Assembly (NCBI GenBank): GCA_965230335.1
Contig: CBDDKS010000006.1
Location: 1,054,001-1,118,000 of the forward strand
DNA from: CBDDKS01 sp965230335
GTDB lineage: Bacteria; Pseudomonadota; Gammaproteobacteria; Enterobacterales; Kangiellaceae
DNA length: 64,000 nt
Direction: 5' to 3'
The position numbers and the translations under genes are program-made. This document shows positions 34,589 to 43,002 of the stretch, piece by piece; positions within the stretch are counted from its first letter, which is position 1, and every line of letters begins with the position of its first letter. A model generated the notes under the pieces. That model had not been told where the DNA came from. It did no database searches and saw nothing but the letters and a program-made list of their open reading frames with translations.

Positions 34589-34780
34589 CACTTAAATTTA
34601 ACGTAACAGAAAACGGGTTAATATGCCTGAGAGTCAGTCAACCAGATAGCCCCCTATAGCCCCAAGACAAATTCCAATAATTGTACGTGATTTGAAGTGA
34701 TGCTGTCTATGAATCTTAAATTTAAAATGACAAACAAATAGAATCCGTTACTTTTTCCAAGATAAAGGCACAAAAAGAAA

Positions 34781-35145
34781 GGCGGCCTAAACCGCCAAAC
34801 TCTTGCTCGCTCAACTCCTATAGCGACATTGCCTCCTGCAATAACTTCCATTTACCCAAGCTTCCAGCCTGTTCCTATTACATCATCCCTGTGACATCCT
34901 GTCATTTGCATCAGCCTGATGCACTCCTATTAGCAGCTCCTGCCGCCGTTACTTCCATTTACCCAAGCCTCCTGGCTTGTTCCTATTGCATCATCCATGT
35001 GACATCCTGTCATTTGCATCAGCCTGATGCATTCCTAGTAGCAGCTCCTGCCGCTGTTACTTCCATTTACCCAAGCTTCCAGCTTGTTCCTATTGCATCA
35101 TCCCTGTGACGTCCTGTCATTTGCATCAATCCGATGCTGGCCACT
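34781..35145. repeat. Tandem array of hairpin-rich 107-108 bp units
   Basis: ACTTCCATTTACCCAAG recurs at 34844, 34951 and 35059, giving three near-identical units of 107-108 bases. Each unit is a chain of short stems with 3-base loops: CAAGCT-tcc-AGCTTG, TGACA-tcc-TGTCA, TGCATCA-gcc-TGATGCA and a GC-rich AGCAG-ctc-CTGC block. The run is introduced by GGCGG...CCGCC (34781-34796) and ATTGC-ctcct-GCAAT. The array is richer in GC than its surroundings. An open frame across it (34891-35109) is just the repeat in translation. Confidence 0.8.
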
Positions 35146-35326
35146 CCCTGTGACTTGTGAGATAGGTTAACGATTTATTTTTTTTGTGGAAGTCAGAAAA
35201 TTGATATTTGTGGAATTGACTTCCCCTTTCATTATAAAAAAGCACTTATTATCAATAGGTTACAACAAAAAAGCTAAAATACTTCCTTTAAACTCAAGTC
35301 AATATCAGAAAAAACACCTACTTCCT

Positions 35327-35367
35327 TTAAGAGATATCTTACAAGCAATAGGGAAGATATCTCTTAA
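35327..35367 (-). other. 14-bp perfect hairpin downstream of dapB
   Basis: TTAAGAGATATCTT and AAGATATCTCTTAA pair perfectly around a 13-base loop, 19 bases after the dapB stop on the minus strand. No T-run follows, so it is more likely a transcript-stabilising stem or protein site than a classic terminator. Confidence 0.6.
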
Positions 35368-35385
35368 CGAACTATCATGATTCTA

Positions 35386-36192
35386 TTAACGAATACCTAA
35401 AACATCCCGCATATCATAGTGACCTTTCGGTTGAGATACTAACCACTTGGCTGCTTTAATAGCACCTGAAGCAAAGGTCTGGCGATCACGTGCTTTATGA
35501 GTAATCTCAATATCTTCCCCTGCCATAGCAAATAGTGCCGTATGCTCACCAATGATATTACCAGCACGGATAGCAGAAAAACCTATCGAACCAGGCTGAC
35601 GAATGGCATCTTTACCACAACGATCAAAAGCCGCTATTTCACTCAATCCTTTACCTACCCCTTTTGCAATGGCTTCTCCCATCCTTAATGCCGTACCTGA
35701 CGGAGAATCTTTTTTATAACGGTGATGGGCTTCCATAATTTCAATATCCGACTCTTCGCCAATAACCTGGGATACCAGTTCCAATATTTTTAAACTTAAA
35801 GTAACACCTACACTCATATTAGGCGCCATCAATAAGGGTAACTGCTCACTTACATTGATTAATGCCTGCTTTTGTTCATAACTAAATCCCGTCGTTCCTA
35901 TTACAACCGGCACCCCCAAGGTTTGACAACGCTGTGCTGTTTCCAACGAAAAGTCCGGTAAGCTAAAATCAATAAGTACATCAACATTTTCTGCAATTAA
36001 TGCAACATCATCAACAAATTCCAATTTTGTGTTTAAATGTGGATATTGTGATTGAATCGTTTCACCTTTCCATGAATGATCTTTTCTTAATACAGCCGCT
36101 GATAAAACCGCATCATCATCTCTATCAACACCAAATAATAGCGCTTGCCCCATACGGCCAGTACAAGCATTAATACCAATACGTATCGTCAT
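35386..36192 (-). CDS. dapB: 4-hydroxy-tetrahydrodipicolinate reductase DapB
   Basis: Reduces hydroxy-tetrahydrodipicolinate in lysine and diaminopimelate synthesis, with NAD(P)H. The Rossmann start is GINACTGRMGQ (6-16). LIDFSLPD and VVIGTTGFS line the cofactor site, and EAHHRYKKDSPSGTA (155-168) supplies the catalytic His and Lys. It ends in HYDMRDVLGI. The length (268) is normal. It is separated from the polysaccharide operon by a terminator, so it has its own promoter in the 36193-36257 gap. Confidence 0.97.
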   Translation of the reverse strand: MTIRIGINACTGRMGQALLFGVDRDDDAVLSAAVLRKDHSWKGETIQSQYPHLNTKLEFVDDVALIAENVDVLIDFSLPDFSLETAQRCQTLGVPVVIGTTGFSYEQKQALINVSEQLPLLMAPNMSVGVTLSLKILELVSQVIGEESDIEIMEAHHRYKKDSPSGTALRMGEAIAKGVGKGLSEIAAFDRCGKDAIRQPGSIGFSAIRAGNIIGEHTALFAMAGEDIEITHKARDRQTFASGAIKAAKWLVSQPKGHYDMRDVLGIR

Positions 36193-36257
36193 TTTTTCTC
36201 ATCTCTTTTTATAGTGATTCTGTTCTATCATTAAGTTTGCATTCTTGATTATAAATA

Positions 36258-36292
36258 AAAAAACAAAAAAACGGCACATAATATGTACCGTT
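36258..36292 (-). terminator. Terminator of the polysaccharide operon
   Basis: Read on the minus strand, ACGGTACAT-att-ATGTGCCGT (36291 down to 36271) forms a 9-pair stem followed by a T-rich run (TTTTTTTGTTTTTTT). It lies 29 bases after the stop of the last polysaccharide gene and should end the 26-kb transcript. Confidence 0.9.
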
Positions 36293-36320
36293 TTATATTG
36301 GTTATTTAAAAAATAATATT

Positions 36321-38309
36321 CTAAATTAACTCTTTTTTCAGAGGTATGACTTTTTTACCAAAATCATCTGCATTGACATCATATAATTCTTCAGGGCGAT
36401 CAATACTCCATAGCAAATCACAGACATCATGTTGTGGGTTATATTCAATAGTGGGAATACTCAGAAGCAAATGTATAATAGTTTCACAATCCATTAAGCC
36501 ACAAGCAGCGTTTAACCCCATTAAATGGGTTTCCATGTCATTCCAAGGAATAGAAGCTTCATTGGCAGTCATAATACGGGAATGCTCCGTTCCAGTCACA
36601 TTATCACCAATCAATAATTCTTCAAATAACTTTTCTCCCGGCCGTAAACCAGTAAACTCAATAGCAATCTCACCTGTTGGGTTTTGACTATTCTGAATAC
36701 TTTTTCCCATTAAGTGAACCATGCGCTCTGCCAAAGAAGCAATTTTTACTGGCTCGCCCATATCCAATACAAACACATCACCACCATGTCCCATAGCTCC
36801 GGCCTGAATGACTAACTGTGCTGCCTCAGGTATGGTCATAAAGTAACGAATAATGTCCTGATGGGTGACCGTCACTGGCCCGCCTTTCTTGATTTGCTCT
36901 CGAAACAAAGGTACAACAGAACCTGATGACCCCAGAACATTACCAAATCTCACCATGGTAAATAAGGTGGATGACTTTTTTAATTTCTTTTGGCGCTGAT
37001 GAAGTGCCTGTAAAACCAACTCAGCCAAACGTTTACTGGCCCCCATCACATTGGTGGGCCTTACCGCTTTATCCGTTGAAATCAATACAAAGTGTTCTAC
37101 TTGAGCGTCAATAGCTGCTTCGGCAGCAAACCAAGTACCAAATACATTATTACGAATACCTTCTACAATATTTTGTTCAACAATAGGCACATGCTTATAA
37201 GCCGCAGCATGATAAACCGTTTGTACTTTAAATGAATTCATCGTTTGTGCTAAACGGTTTTTATGTTGTACCGAACCCAATAATGCGACCAACTCCAATT
37301 GAATACTTTCTTCTTTAAGAATCTGTTTTAGCTCTTTTTCAATCGCATATAAACCAAATTCAGAAATTTCATACAATAATAAACTTTTGGGTTTTAAACG
37401 AATAATTTGCCGGCATAACTCCGAACCGATAGATCCACCAGCTCCAGTTACCATAACAATTTTATTGGTAATACAAGACGTCAACAAATCTTGATCAGGT
37501 TCTATTGAATCACGTCCTAACAGATCCTCAATATCAATTTCCTGTAAATCTGAAATCGTTGCTTTACCTGTAACAATATCTTCCATACCTGCAACTGTTT
37601 TTACCCGGATAGGATAAGGCTCCAGAATCGATAAAATTTCAGCACGACGTGAAGACACCACTGAAGGCATAGCCAGTAATACATCGGTCACTTTATAGCG
37701 TGATAACAAGTCATTCAGTTCAATAGGAGCAAACACTTTTAATCCATCAATTTGAGTTCGATACAAATAAGGATCATCATCAATAAAAGCAACCGGTTTA
37801 TAATTGTCTCCAAACTTCAAAGCAGAAGCCAGTTGCCGACCAGCAGAACCCGCGCCATAGATTAAAACAATAGATAAATCTTTATTAATATTCTCCATAT
37901 AAGCTTTAAACAATAAACGGGAACCACCAACAATCACTGTTAGAAAACACCAATAAAATAATCCACTATTAATTGAGAAGAGTTTAAAAAATATACCTTG
38001 CAATAAAACATATAAACCAGCACTAACACTGACACCCACCAAAATAACAGATATAGCCGCAACATTGATATACCTTAAAACGGCTCGATAAAATCCCAAG
38101 CGTATAAAAATCACAATAGAACCAACGGTTACCAACAGCATCATTAAAAGATCCATCTTTTCTAAGACAAAGGCATCACCTCTCTCTACAAAAAGTGCCA
38201 ATGCAATACAAAAAGGAACGGCTACAGCATCAAATGAAAGCGTGATTAAACGTTTGATTGGTCGAGGAGATTCTAAAAAAAATGCGAGCAATTTTTTTAA
38301 TGATTGCAC
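36321..38309 (-). CDS. Membrane nucleotide-sugar 4,6-dehydratase (WbpM/CapD type)
   Basis: A 662-residue protein. About four membrane helices fill residues 15-135. A first nucleotide fold shows LIYGAGSAGRQLA and a second, catalytic SDR domain shows VTGAGGSIGSELCRQI, YHAAAYKHVP and STDKAVRPTNVMGASKR. The family converts UDP-GlcNAc to UDP-2-acetamido-2,6-dideoxy-4-hexulose, precursor of QuiNAc/FucNAc sugars. It closes the operon, next to the reductase and the initiating transferase that would use its product, an order also found in Pseudomonas O-antigen loci. Confidence 0.92.
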   Translation of the reverse strand: MQSLKKLLAFFLESPRPIKRLITLSFDAVAVPFCIALALFVERGDAFVLEKMDLLMMLLVTVGSIVIFIRLGFYRAVLRYINVAAISVILVGVSVSAGLYVLLQGIFFKLFSINSGLFYWCFLTVIVGGSRLLFKAYMENINKDLSIVLIYGAGSAGRQLASALKFGDNYKPVAFIDDDPYLYRTQIDGLKVFAPIELNDLLSRYKVTDVLLAMPSVVSSRRAEILSILEPYPIRVKTVAGMEDIVTGKATISDLQEIDIEDLLGRDSIEPDQDLLTSCITNKIVMVTGAGGSIGSELCRQIIRLKPKSLLLYEISEFGLYAIEKELKQILKEESIQLELVALLGSVQHKNRLAQTMNSFKVQTVYHAAAYKHVPIVEQNIVEGIRNNVFGTWFAAEAAIDAQVEHFVLISTDKAVRPTNVMGASKRLAELVLQALHQRQKKLKKSSTLFTMVRFGNVLGSSGSVVPLFREQIKKGGPVTVTHQDIIRYFMTIPEAAQLVIQAGAMGHGGDVFVLDMGEPVKIASLAERMVHLMGKSIQNSQNPTGEIAIEFTGLRPGEKLFEELLIGDNVTGTEHSRIMTANEASIPWNDMETHLMGLNAACGLMDCETIIHLLLSIPTIEYNPQHDVCDLLWSIDRPEELYDVNADDFGKKVIPLKKELI

Positions 38310-38383
38310 TTGCTTACCTATGTGTTACAAATGTTCCCAAACAAAGCCAGAGTTACCTCAAAAAGCAAACCTAACTTACCTTT

Positions 38384-38417
38384 AAAATCTCATGTTATAT
38401 AAAACATATGAGATTTT
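38384..38417. other. AT-rich hairpin between sugar transferase and dehydratase genes
   Basis: AAAATCTCAT and ATGAGATTTT pair perfectly, and GTT/AAC extends the stem past a bulge. It sits in the 238-base gap between two genes of the operon. It may reduce read-through or mark an internal promoter region for the dehydratase gene, but no clear T-run follows on the minus strand. Confidence 0.5.
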
Positions 38418-38547
38418 CTTTTTAACTTATTGAATCTGATTCTTTTTTCAATAGAAATTATAGACGAAATCTAAAAGGAATGTTGTTTTTTTGTGTAAAT
38501 GTGACAACTGACTTTATAATCATTAAATGATCTGGAGTACTAACAAC

Positions 38548-39111
38548 TTAACTATTGACTCTATCACCAGAACCTTTACCAATAATAGTCATAAAAATAC
38601 ACTTAAAGTAACTCTTCAAGTTTAATTGACTAATCATTTTCGCATCAGTTTGTGACAATAACTCAGGAGTTGACATATCAATTTTATTTATTTGAGCTAA
38701 TCCAGTAATGCCAGGACGAACCGAGTAAACATCTAATTTATCTCTTTCTTTTATTAACTCTTCTTGATTAAAAAGATTAGGTCTAGGACCAACAAGGCTC
38801 ATTTCCCCCACTAAAACATTCCAAAGTTGCGGTAATTCATCAAGCTTTGTTTTCCTTAAAAAACCACCATAAGCAGTAACAGAGCTACTATTAGCTAGGT
38901 GACTTGCCATATGAGCAGTATTTTTTTCCATCGTACGAAATTTTATCAAGGTAAATGGCTCTTTATTCCTCCCAACTCTAATTTGCCTGAACACTGGAGA
39001 ACCTGTATCGAACAAACCAATAACAGTTAATAAAACAAGTACTGGAAGAATGAATAATAATCCACATAATGCAAAAATGAAATCTAAAACTCTTATTATA
39101 AAATATGTCAT
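38548..39111 (-). CDS. Initiating undecaprenyl-phosphate sugar transferase (PglC/WbaP type)
   Basis: A 187-residue enzyme of the bacterial sugar transferase family that starts repeat-unit synthesis by moving a sugar-phosphate onto undecaprenyl phosphate at the inner membrane. It has an N-terminal hydrophobic re-entrant helix (LDFIFALCGLLFILPVLVLL), then PVFRQIRVGRN, TLIKFRTM, RKTKLDELPQLWNVL, GEMSLVGPRPN and YSVRPGITGLAQ. The short form lacks the extra N-terminal domains of WbaP. The substrate is probably the 6-deoxy-HexNAc made by the flanking dehydratase and reductase. Confidence 0.94.
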   Translation of the reverse strand: MTYFIIRVLDFIFALCGLLFILPVLVLLTVIGLFDTGSPVFRQIRVGRNKEPFTLIKFRTMEKNTAHMASHLANSSSVTAYGGFLRKTKLDELPQLWNVLVGEMSLVGPRPNLFNQEELIKERDKLDVYSVRPGITGLAQINKIDMSTPELLSQTDAKMISQLNLKSYFKCIFMTIIGKGSGDRVNS

Positions 39112-39125
39112 TACCGTTTAACCAT

Positions 39126-40085
39126 TTACTCTTTATAACATAAAAAACTGTCAGCTATTCTTGCAAAAGCTTCTTTATATGTTATTACAGGTTTCCAGTC
39201 TAAGAGGGATTTAGTATCACTAATATCAACTTGAAGATTGCCGCACAAACGCTCAACCAATTCTGATTTTCCAGTTAACGACCCAATAATTTTATATAAA
39301 AATACCGGCATGGGAATCATAAAGCCAGATTTTCCAAATGATTTACTCAATTGTCTAAACATTTCTGCAGTCGATAGATCTCTATCATCAGAGATCAAAA
39401 ATACTCTATTAGCAGCGTTGGGATGACTAATACATATCACAATCAAATCCACTAGGTTGTCAACAGATACAAAACTTCTAAGGTTATTCTTGATTGCACC
39501 AAAAGGTAGGGGGATGCCTCTGGAAGCAAACTGTAACAAAGATGCAAAATTTCCTTTTACTCCCTGACCATAAACTAAAGGAGGACGAATTATAACAACT
39601 TCCATTGCTGTTTCTTTAGATAATATTTTTAAGCCTACTTCAGCTTCAAACTTTGATATTCCATACGGATCAGTAGGGTTAGGCTCATCAGAGCTCTTGA
39701 AAGGATTACCTACACGAGAGTACTCTCCTGAAACTTTTATTGAGCTGATAAATATAAATCTCTTTACACCTTCTTGAGCCGCTTTTTTCGCCAAATTTAA
39801 CGTACCAAAAGTATTAACTTCTCTAAATGATGACAATGGGTCTAAAGACTTGTCTCTCATCTGATGTACACGTGCAGCACAATGGATAACAACATCACAA
39901 TCATTAAAAACCCCTTTCCAATCGGTTTTTGAATCAATCCCTTCAACAGTTACACAATTAGAATAATGTACATTCTCATTTTTGCCCCGAGTGACAACAA
40001 TGGGTTCAACATTTAATTTATTTAGCTTTTTTAACAAAGAGCCACCGATAAACCCTGTAGCGCCTGTAACAAGAACTTTGGACAT
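39126..40085 (-). CDS. NAD-dependent epimerase/reductase, WbpV-like
   Basis: A 319-residue extended SDR protein: GATGFIGG (8-15), VIHCAARVHQM, ISSIKVSGEYS and YGISKFEAE (catalytic YxxxK). The SSIKVxGE stretch together with DPYGISK is typical of WbpV/WreQ-type enzymes, which reduce the 4-keto sugar from WbpM to give UDP-QuiNAc or UDP-FucNAc. It lies between a broken paralogue and the initiating transferase. Its ribosome binding site (TAGGA) lies in the presumed end of an IS3 remnant. Confidence 0.85.
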   Translation of the reverse strand: MSKVLVTGATGFIGGSLLKKLNKLNVEPIVVTRGKNENVHYSNCVTVEGIDSKTDWKGVFNDCDVVIHCAARVHQMRDKSLDPLSSFREVNTFGTLNLAKKAAQEGVKRFIFISSIKVSGEYSRVGNPFKSSDEPNPTDPYGISKFEAEVGLKILSKETAMEVVIIRPPLVYGQGVKGNFASLLQFASRGIPLPFGAIKNNLRSFVSVDNLVDLIVICISHPNAANRVFLISDDRDLSTAEMFRQLSKSFGKSGFMIPMPVFLYKIIGSLTGKSELVERLCGNLQVDISDTKSLLDWKPVITYKEAFARIADSFLCYKE

Positions 40086-40087
40086 TG

Positions 40088-40300
40088 TAATCCTACCGTA
40101 ATCCCCCCATTAATAATGTGATTTATAAATAGAGAGTTAAGCAACCTCCAACAGTTTTCTAGGCGGTATGCCACCAATCGCTGTGTGAGGTCGTTCGTTA
40201 TTGTAAATCCAAAGCCACTGAGTTGCCAATAATTGAGCGTGCTCAACACTGTGGAATTCGTACAAATCTAACCATTCATGCCGCACCGGTCGGTTAAACC
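40088..40300 (-). mobile_element. IS3-family remnant (transposase tail and right end)
   Basis: Codons from about 40300 to 40137 encode NRPVRHEWLDLYEFHS, then ATQWLWIYNNERPHTAIGG and PPRKLLE. This is the conserved C-terminal end of IS3-type OrfB integrases. The rest of the element is absent. The bases after the stop up to about 40088 (GATTACGGTAGGATTACA) could be the terminal repeat, but with only one end left this cannot be confirmed. Confidence 0.75.
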
Positions 40301-40613
40301 GTTTTACACCAGATTCAGTGGCTTGTCTTGCAATATTAATTGTACTACAGGTATTAATATCTCTGTACTCGTCATATGCATTCTTTCCGACATTATTCAT
40401 AGTATGAGTTTTTGCAGCCAAGTGAATAACAACATCAGTATCAGAAAATATATCTGCGAAAGCTTGATCTTTGTTCAAAGAGCACTTACAAAAATCAGGC
40501 TCTTCAATACCTTGAGGCTTTCGTCTCCCGATATAGATGGTTTCATAGTGAACCAAGTAAGAAACTAAAGCTTGACCGACAAATCCTGAAGAACCAGTTA
40601 TAGCGATATTCAC
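40137..40613 (-). pseudogene. Truncated epimerase fused in frame to an IS3 transposase tail
   Basis: The 158-codon frame begins as a nucleotide-sugar epimerase (MNIAITGSSGFVGQALVSYL, then VVIHLAAKTHTM and ATESGVKRF). After about 105 codons, at the point where SSI/SSVKVxG should follow, it switches to the IS3 integrase C-terminus. The catalytic YxxxK half is lost. The surviving part is a paralogue of the intact neighbour at 39126-40085. It may be translated but cannot be an active epimerase. Confidence 0.85.
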
Positions 40614-40615
40614 AT

Positions 40616-41722
40616 CTACTCCTCATACATTTCTATGTGTTTTATTACAACATTCTTAATATCAAAACTTGATTCTGCAAGACGTCTACCAGCAATCCCC
40701 ATTTTAATTCGGCGTTCATCATCGATTAATAATGAATATATAGCATCTCTTAACTCTATTTCAGATTTCATAGGAACCAAAATACCAGTATTACTCTCAA
40801 TAGCATCTCTACAACCTGGCACATCTGTAGTCACAACAGCTCGACCACACGCAGCAGCTTCGATTAAGCTTTTAGGTAGTCCTTCACGATAAGAAGGCAA
40901 AACCATGATATGTGATTTAGGTATTACATCTTGAACATTGTCTGAAAACCCCCAATGCTCAACAACACCAAGGTCTAGAAAGTAATTTAACTCATCATAA
41001 GTAAGTGAGTTTGGATTTTCAGCATCAATATCCCCAACCAGAACAAACTTGGCATCTACACTTCCATGCATTAACTTTGCAACTCGACAAAACTCCAAAA
41101 CACCTTTATCTTTTAAAAGCCTAGCTAAAAACATTACTACTTTTTGGCCTGTTTGCTCAGGTGTATATCGAAATATAGTCAAATCGACCCCTGAGCCTCT
41201 AATTATTGTATGTAATGAAAGTGGAGCTATTTTATTTTCAGAAAAGTAGGCTTCATCACTTTTGTTTTGAAATATCACAGTCATAGAGGTAGAATTTAAA
41301 GCAAACTTATAGAGTTTTTTTACAACACACCTAATCACTTTGACTCTTAAAGAATTTTCAATAAAAATATATCCAAGCCCTGAAATAGATGCAAACCTTT
41401 TGTTGACTTTCAAAAGACGGCTAGCTACTCCTCCATAAATTACACTTTTAATTGTTACCATATGTATGATATCAGGGTTTAGTTTTTTTATTAGAAGAAA
41501 AATCTTTTTAAAAAGTAGTAACTCAGAAATTAAACCAACTCCACTTCTAGTCAAAGGAATTGGATGAACTTTAATATTATATGATTCAAGATAGTCTTCA
41601 TTTCCTGAAATACTGCACAAAACATGTACTTCATAACCACTTTTTATAGCCTCCAAAGCTATAGGCAGCCTATGCGATATAAAAAACCAATCAACATTGC
41701 ATATATATATTATTTTTTTCAT
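40616..41722 (-). CDS. GT4-family glycosyltransferase
   Basis: A 368-residue GT-B enzyme. The N-terminal domain has NVDWFFISHRLPIALEA and PDIIHMVTIKSVIYGG. The C-terminal domain has VVMFLARLLKDKGVLEFC, then VLPSYREGLPKSLIEAAACG with the EX7E-type catalytic signature, and TTDVPGCRDAI. It resembles PglA/WbpT-like enzymes that add HexNAc residues to lipid-linked repeat units on the cytoplasmic face. It is one of only two complete glycosyltransferases in the locus. Confidence 0.92.
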   Translation of the reverse strand: MKKIIYICNVDWFFISHRLPIALEAIKSGYEVHVLCSISGNEDYLESYNIKVHPIPLTRSGVGLISELLLFKKIFLLIKKLNPDIIHMVTIKSVIYGGVASRLLKVNKRFASISGLGYIFIENSLRVKVIRCVVKKLYKFALNSTSMTVIFQNKSDEAYFSENKIAPLSLHTIIRGSGVDLTIFRYTPEQTGQKVVMFLARLLKDKGVLEFCRVAKLMHGSVDAKFVLVGDIDAENPNSLTYDELNYFLDLGVVEHWGFSDNVQDVIPKSHIMVLPSYREGLPKSLIEAAACGRAVVTTDVPGCRDAIESNTGILVPMKSEIELRDAIYSLLIDDERRIKMGIAGRRLAESSFDIKNVVIKHIEMYEE

Positions 41723-41758
41723 TGTTATTAGTATTAAGCCTGATACTTTTTGCTTGGA

Positions 41759-42577
41759 TTAATTTAAGAAAGTAATATTTCTTCTATATTTCAACCAATC
41801 TAAAAAGGTTAGTATATTCCATAAAACACCCGACCAATTTCTTTCTCCAGACTGATGCTCATCCCAAAGCTTTTTTACTTCAACTGCATCCAATAAATGA
41901 TCTTGTTTAATCTGTTCAAAGTCTAATAAAGAACTAGCCCATTCATATAACTCATTTCTTAACCAATGAGCTAACGGCACACCAAAACCTTGCTTTGGCC
42001 TTTCAATCATTTCTTTTGGAATATATTTATATAAAACTTTTTTTAACGGAGCTTTAAAAACACCTTGTTCGGTCTTAATTTTATCAGAAAAACCAATAGA
42101 GAAGGTTTTAATTGGTTTTTCTGATAATGATTGCATTATAGAAACAACCGTAGTTGAATCTACCTCACCAGAAAGAAAGGCACCTAATGGTACATCTGAC
42201 ACCATCTGGCCTTCAATGCTAAATTTTAATAATTTCTCTAGTTCTAAAGAAGCCTCATTGGCATCCACCATTTTATTTTTAATAACTAGCATTTTTTAGT
42301 ATTTTATTAATCGACTAATAAGCTGTATTTTCAACTTCTCCATTTAAATTTACAGTCAGATATTTTCCTGGATCCAACTTTTTAACTTGACTATAAATTG
42401 TATTTGGAGCTCCGATATACCATTGTTTTATTAATTGAGATAATGCCGAACGATCAATTGATAAGCTCTTATTGTTTGTTAAAGCAACTTCAATACTAGC
42501 CAGTTCAGAAGCAAAAAAATCGAACCTTCCAGTCTTGAATAATATAACGGTTTTTCCCCTATTCTATCTCTAACTAA
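41759..42577 (-). pseudogene. Asparagine-synthase-like amidotransferase, degraded
   Basis: Reading from 42577 downward, the minus strand encodes LVRDRIGEKPLYYS, then after a frameshift in a T7 run near 42515 FFASELASIEVALTN, then IGAPNTIYSQVKKLDPGKYL, then a stop. The last open part (41759-42292) holds SDVPLGAFLSGEVDSTTVVS, jumps after about 45 residues to PKEMIERPKQGFGVPLAHWL and finishes normally. So the glutaminase domain is missing, about 230 codons of the synthetase domain are deleted, and the SGGxDS loop is changed to SGEVDS. It is a paralogue of the intact gene at 43003-44964. Confidence 0.9.
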
Positions 42578-42669
42578 ATAGAGACACTCTGGTTTAGTAA
42601 ACATTTAATTAATTCACTACGAAAGTTAATTAAAGAATTAGGCAATGCGCCTATGATACATATTTTCAT
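42574..42669 (-). pseudogene. N-terminal stub of a GT4 glycosyltransferase
   Basis: A 31-codon frame begins MKICIIGALPNSLINFRSEL and continues with IKCLLNQ. Opening residues of this kind (IIG.L..SLINFR..LI) are typical of GT4 glycosyltransferases. It breaks off where the asparagine-synthase remnant begins; the two frames overlap by 4 bases. AAGAG precedes the ATG. The stub marks one side of a deletion that removed most of a transferase gene and the front of an amidotransferase gene. Confidence 0.75.
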
Positions 42670-42961
42670 TCATTAAACTCTTATTAATCTTCCTTTGTCC
42701 TCATCCTATTAAAATTATATCATTTATATTCCACACAAGCATATAAGGTTATTTATTTTTTATTCAAAGATTTTCTTATAATTTCTTTAGTAGTATTAAA
42801 GTTATTAAAAACTTACTTTTTTTATAGTTTATGGAATACATTTAGAACATATTCTATCAATGAGACTCCAAATCACTCTTGAAAAATTGTATAAAATCTT
42901 ATAAATTTTTTTATTCATACTCTACATTGAAAAAATTACTTTGCAACTCTAATTTTAGTAT
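42670..42961. other. AT-rich spacer downstream of the amidotransferase gene
   Basis: This stretch, together with bases to 43002, has no frame with recognisable coding content on either strand. It is strongly AT-rich and I see no clear hairpin terminator. It is probably worn sequence between the intact amidotransferase gene and the deletion junction. Confidence 0.5.
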
Positions 42962-43002
42962 TAAATTTAAATGAACTTAATAGTGCCCTGTAACCACAAT
43001 CT

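Noticed and set aside
34891..35109. 72-codon open frame with an internal protein repeat
   Set aside because: The protein repeat is just the 108-bp DNA repeat read in one frame. The DNA stems explain the sequence better than a protein does.
34844..35140. Possible CRISPR array
   Set aside because: The repeated unit fills the whole 107-108 bp period with no unique spacers, and no cas genes are nearby.
35186..35380. 64-codon frame beginning with GTG beside dapB
   Set aside because: It has no ribosome binding site, runs through the dapB-side hairpin and shows no family features.
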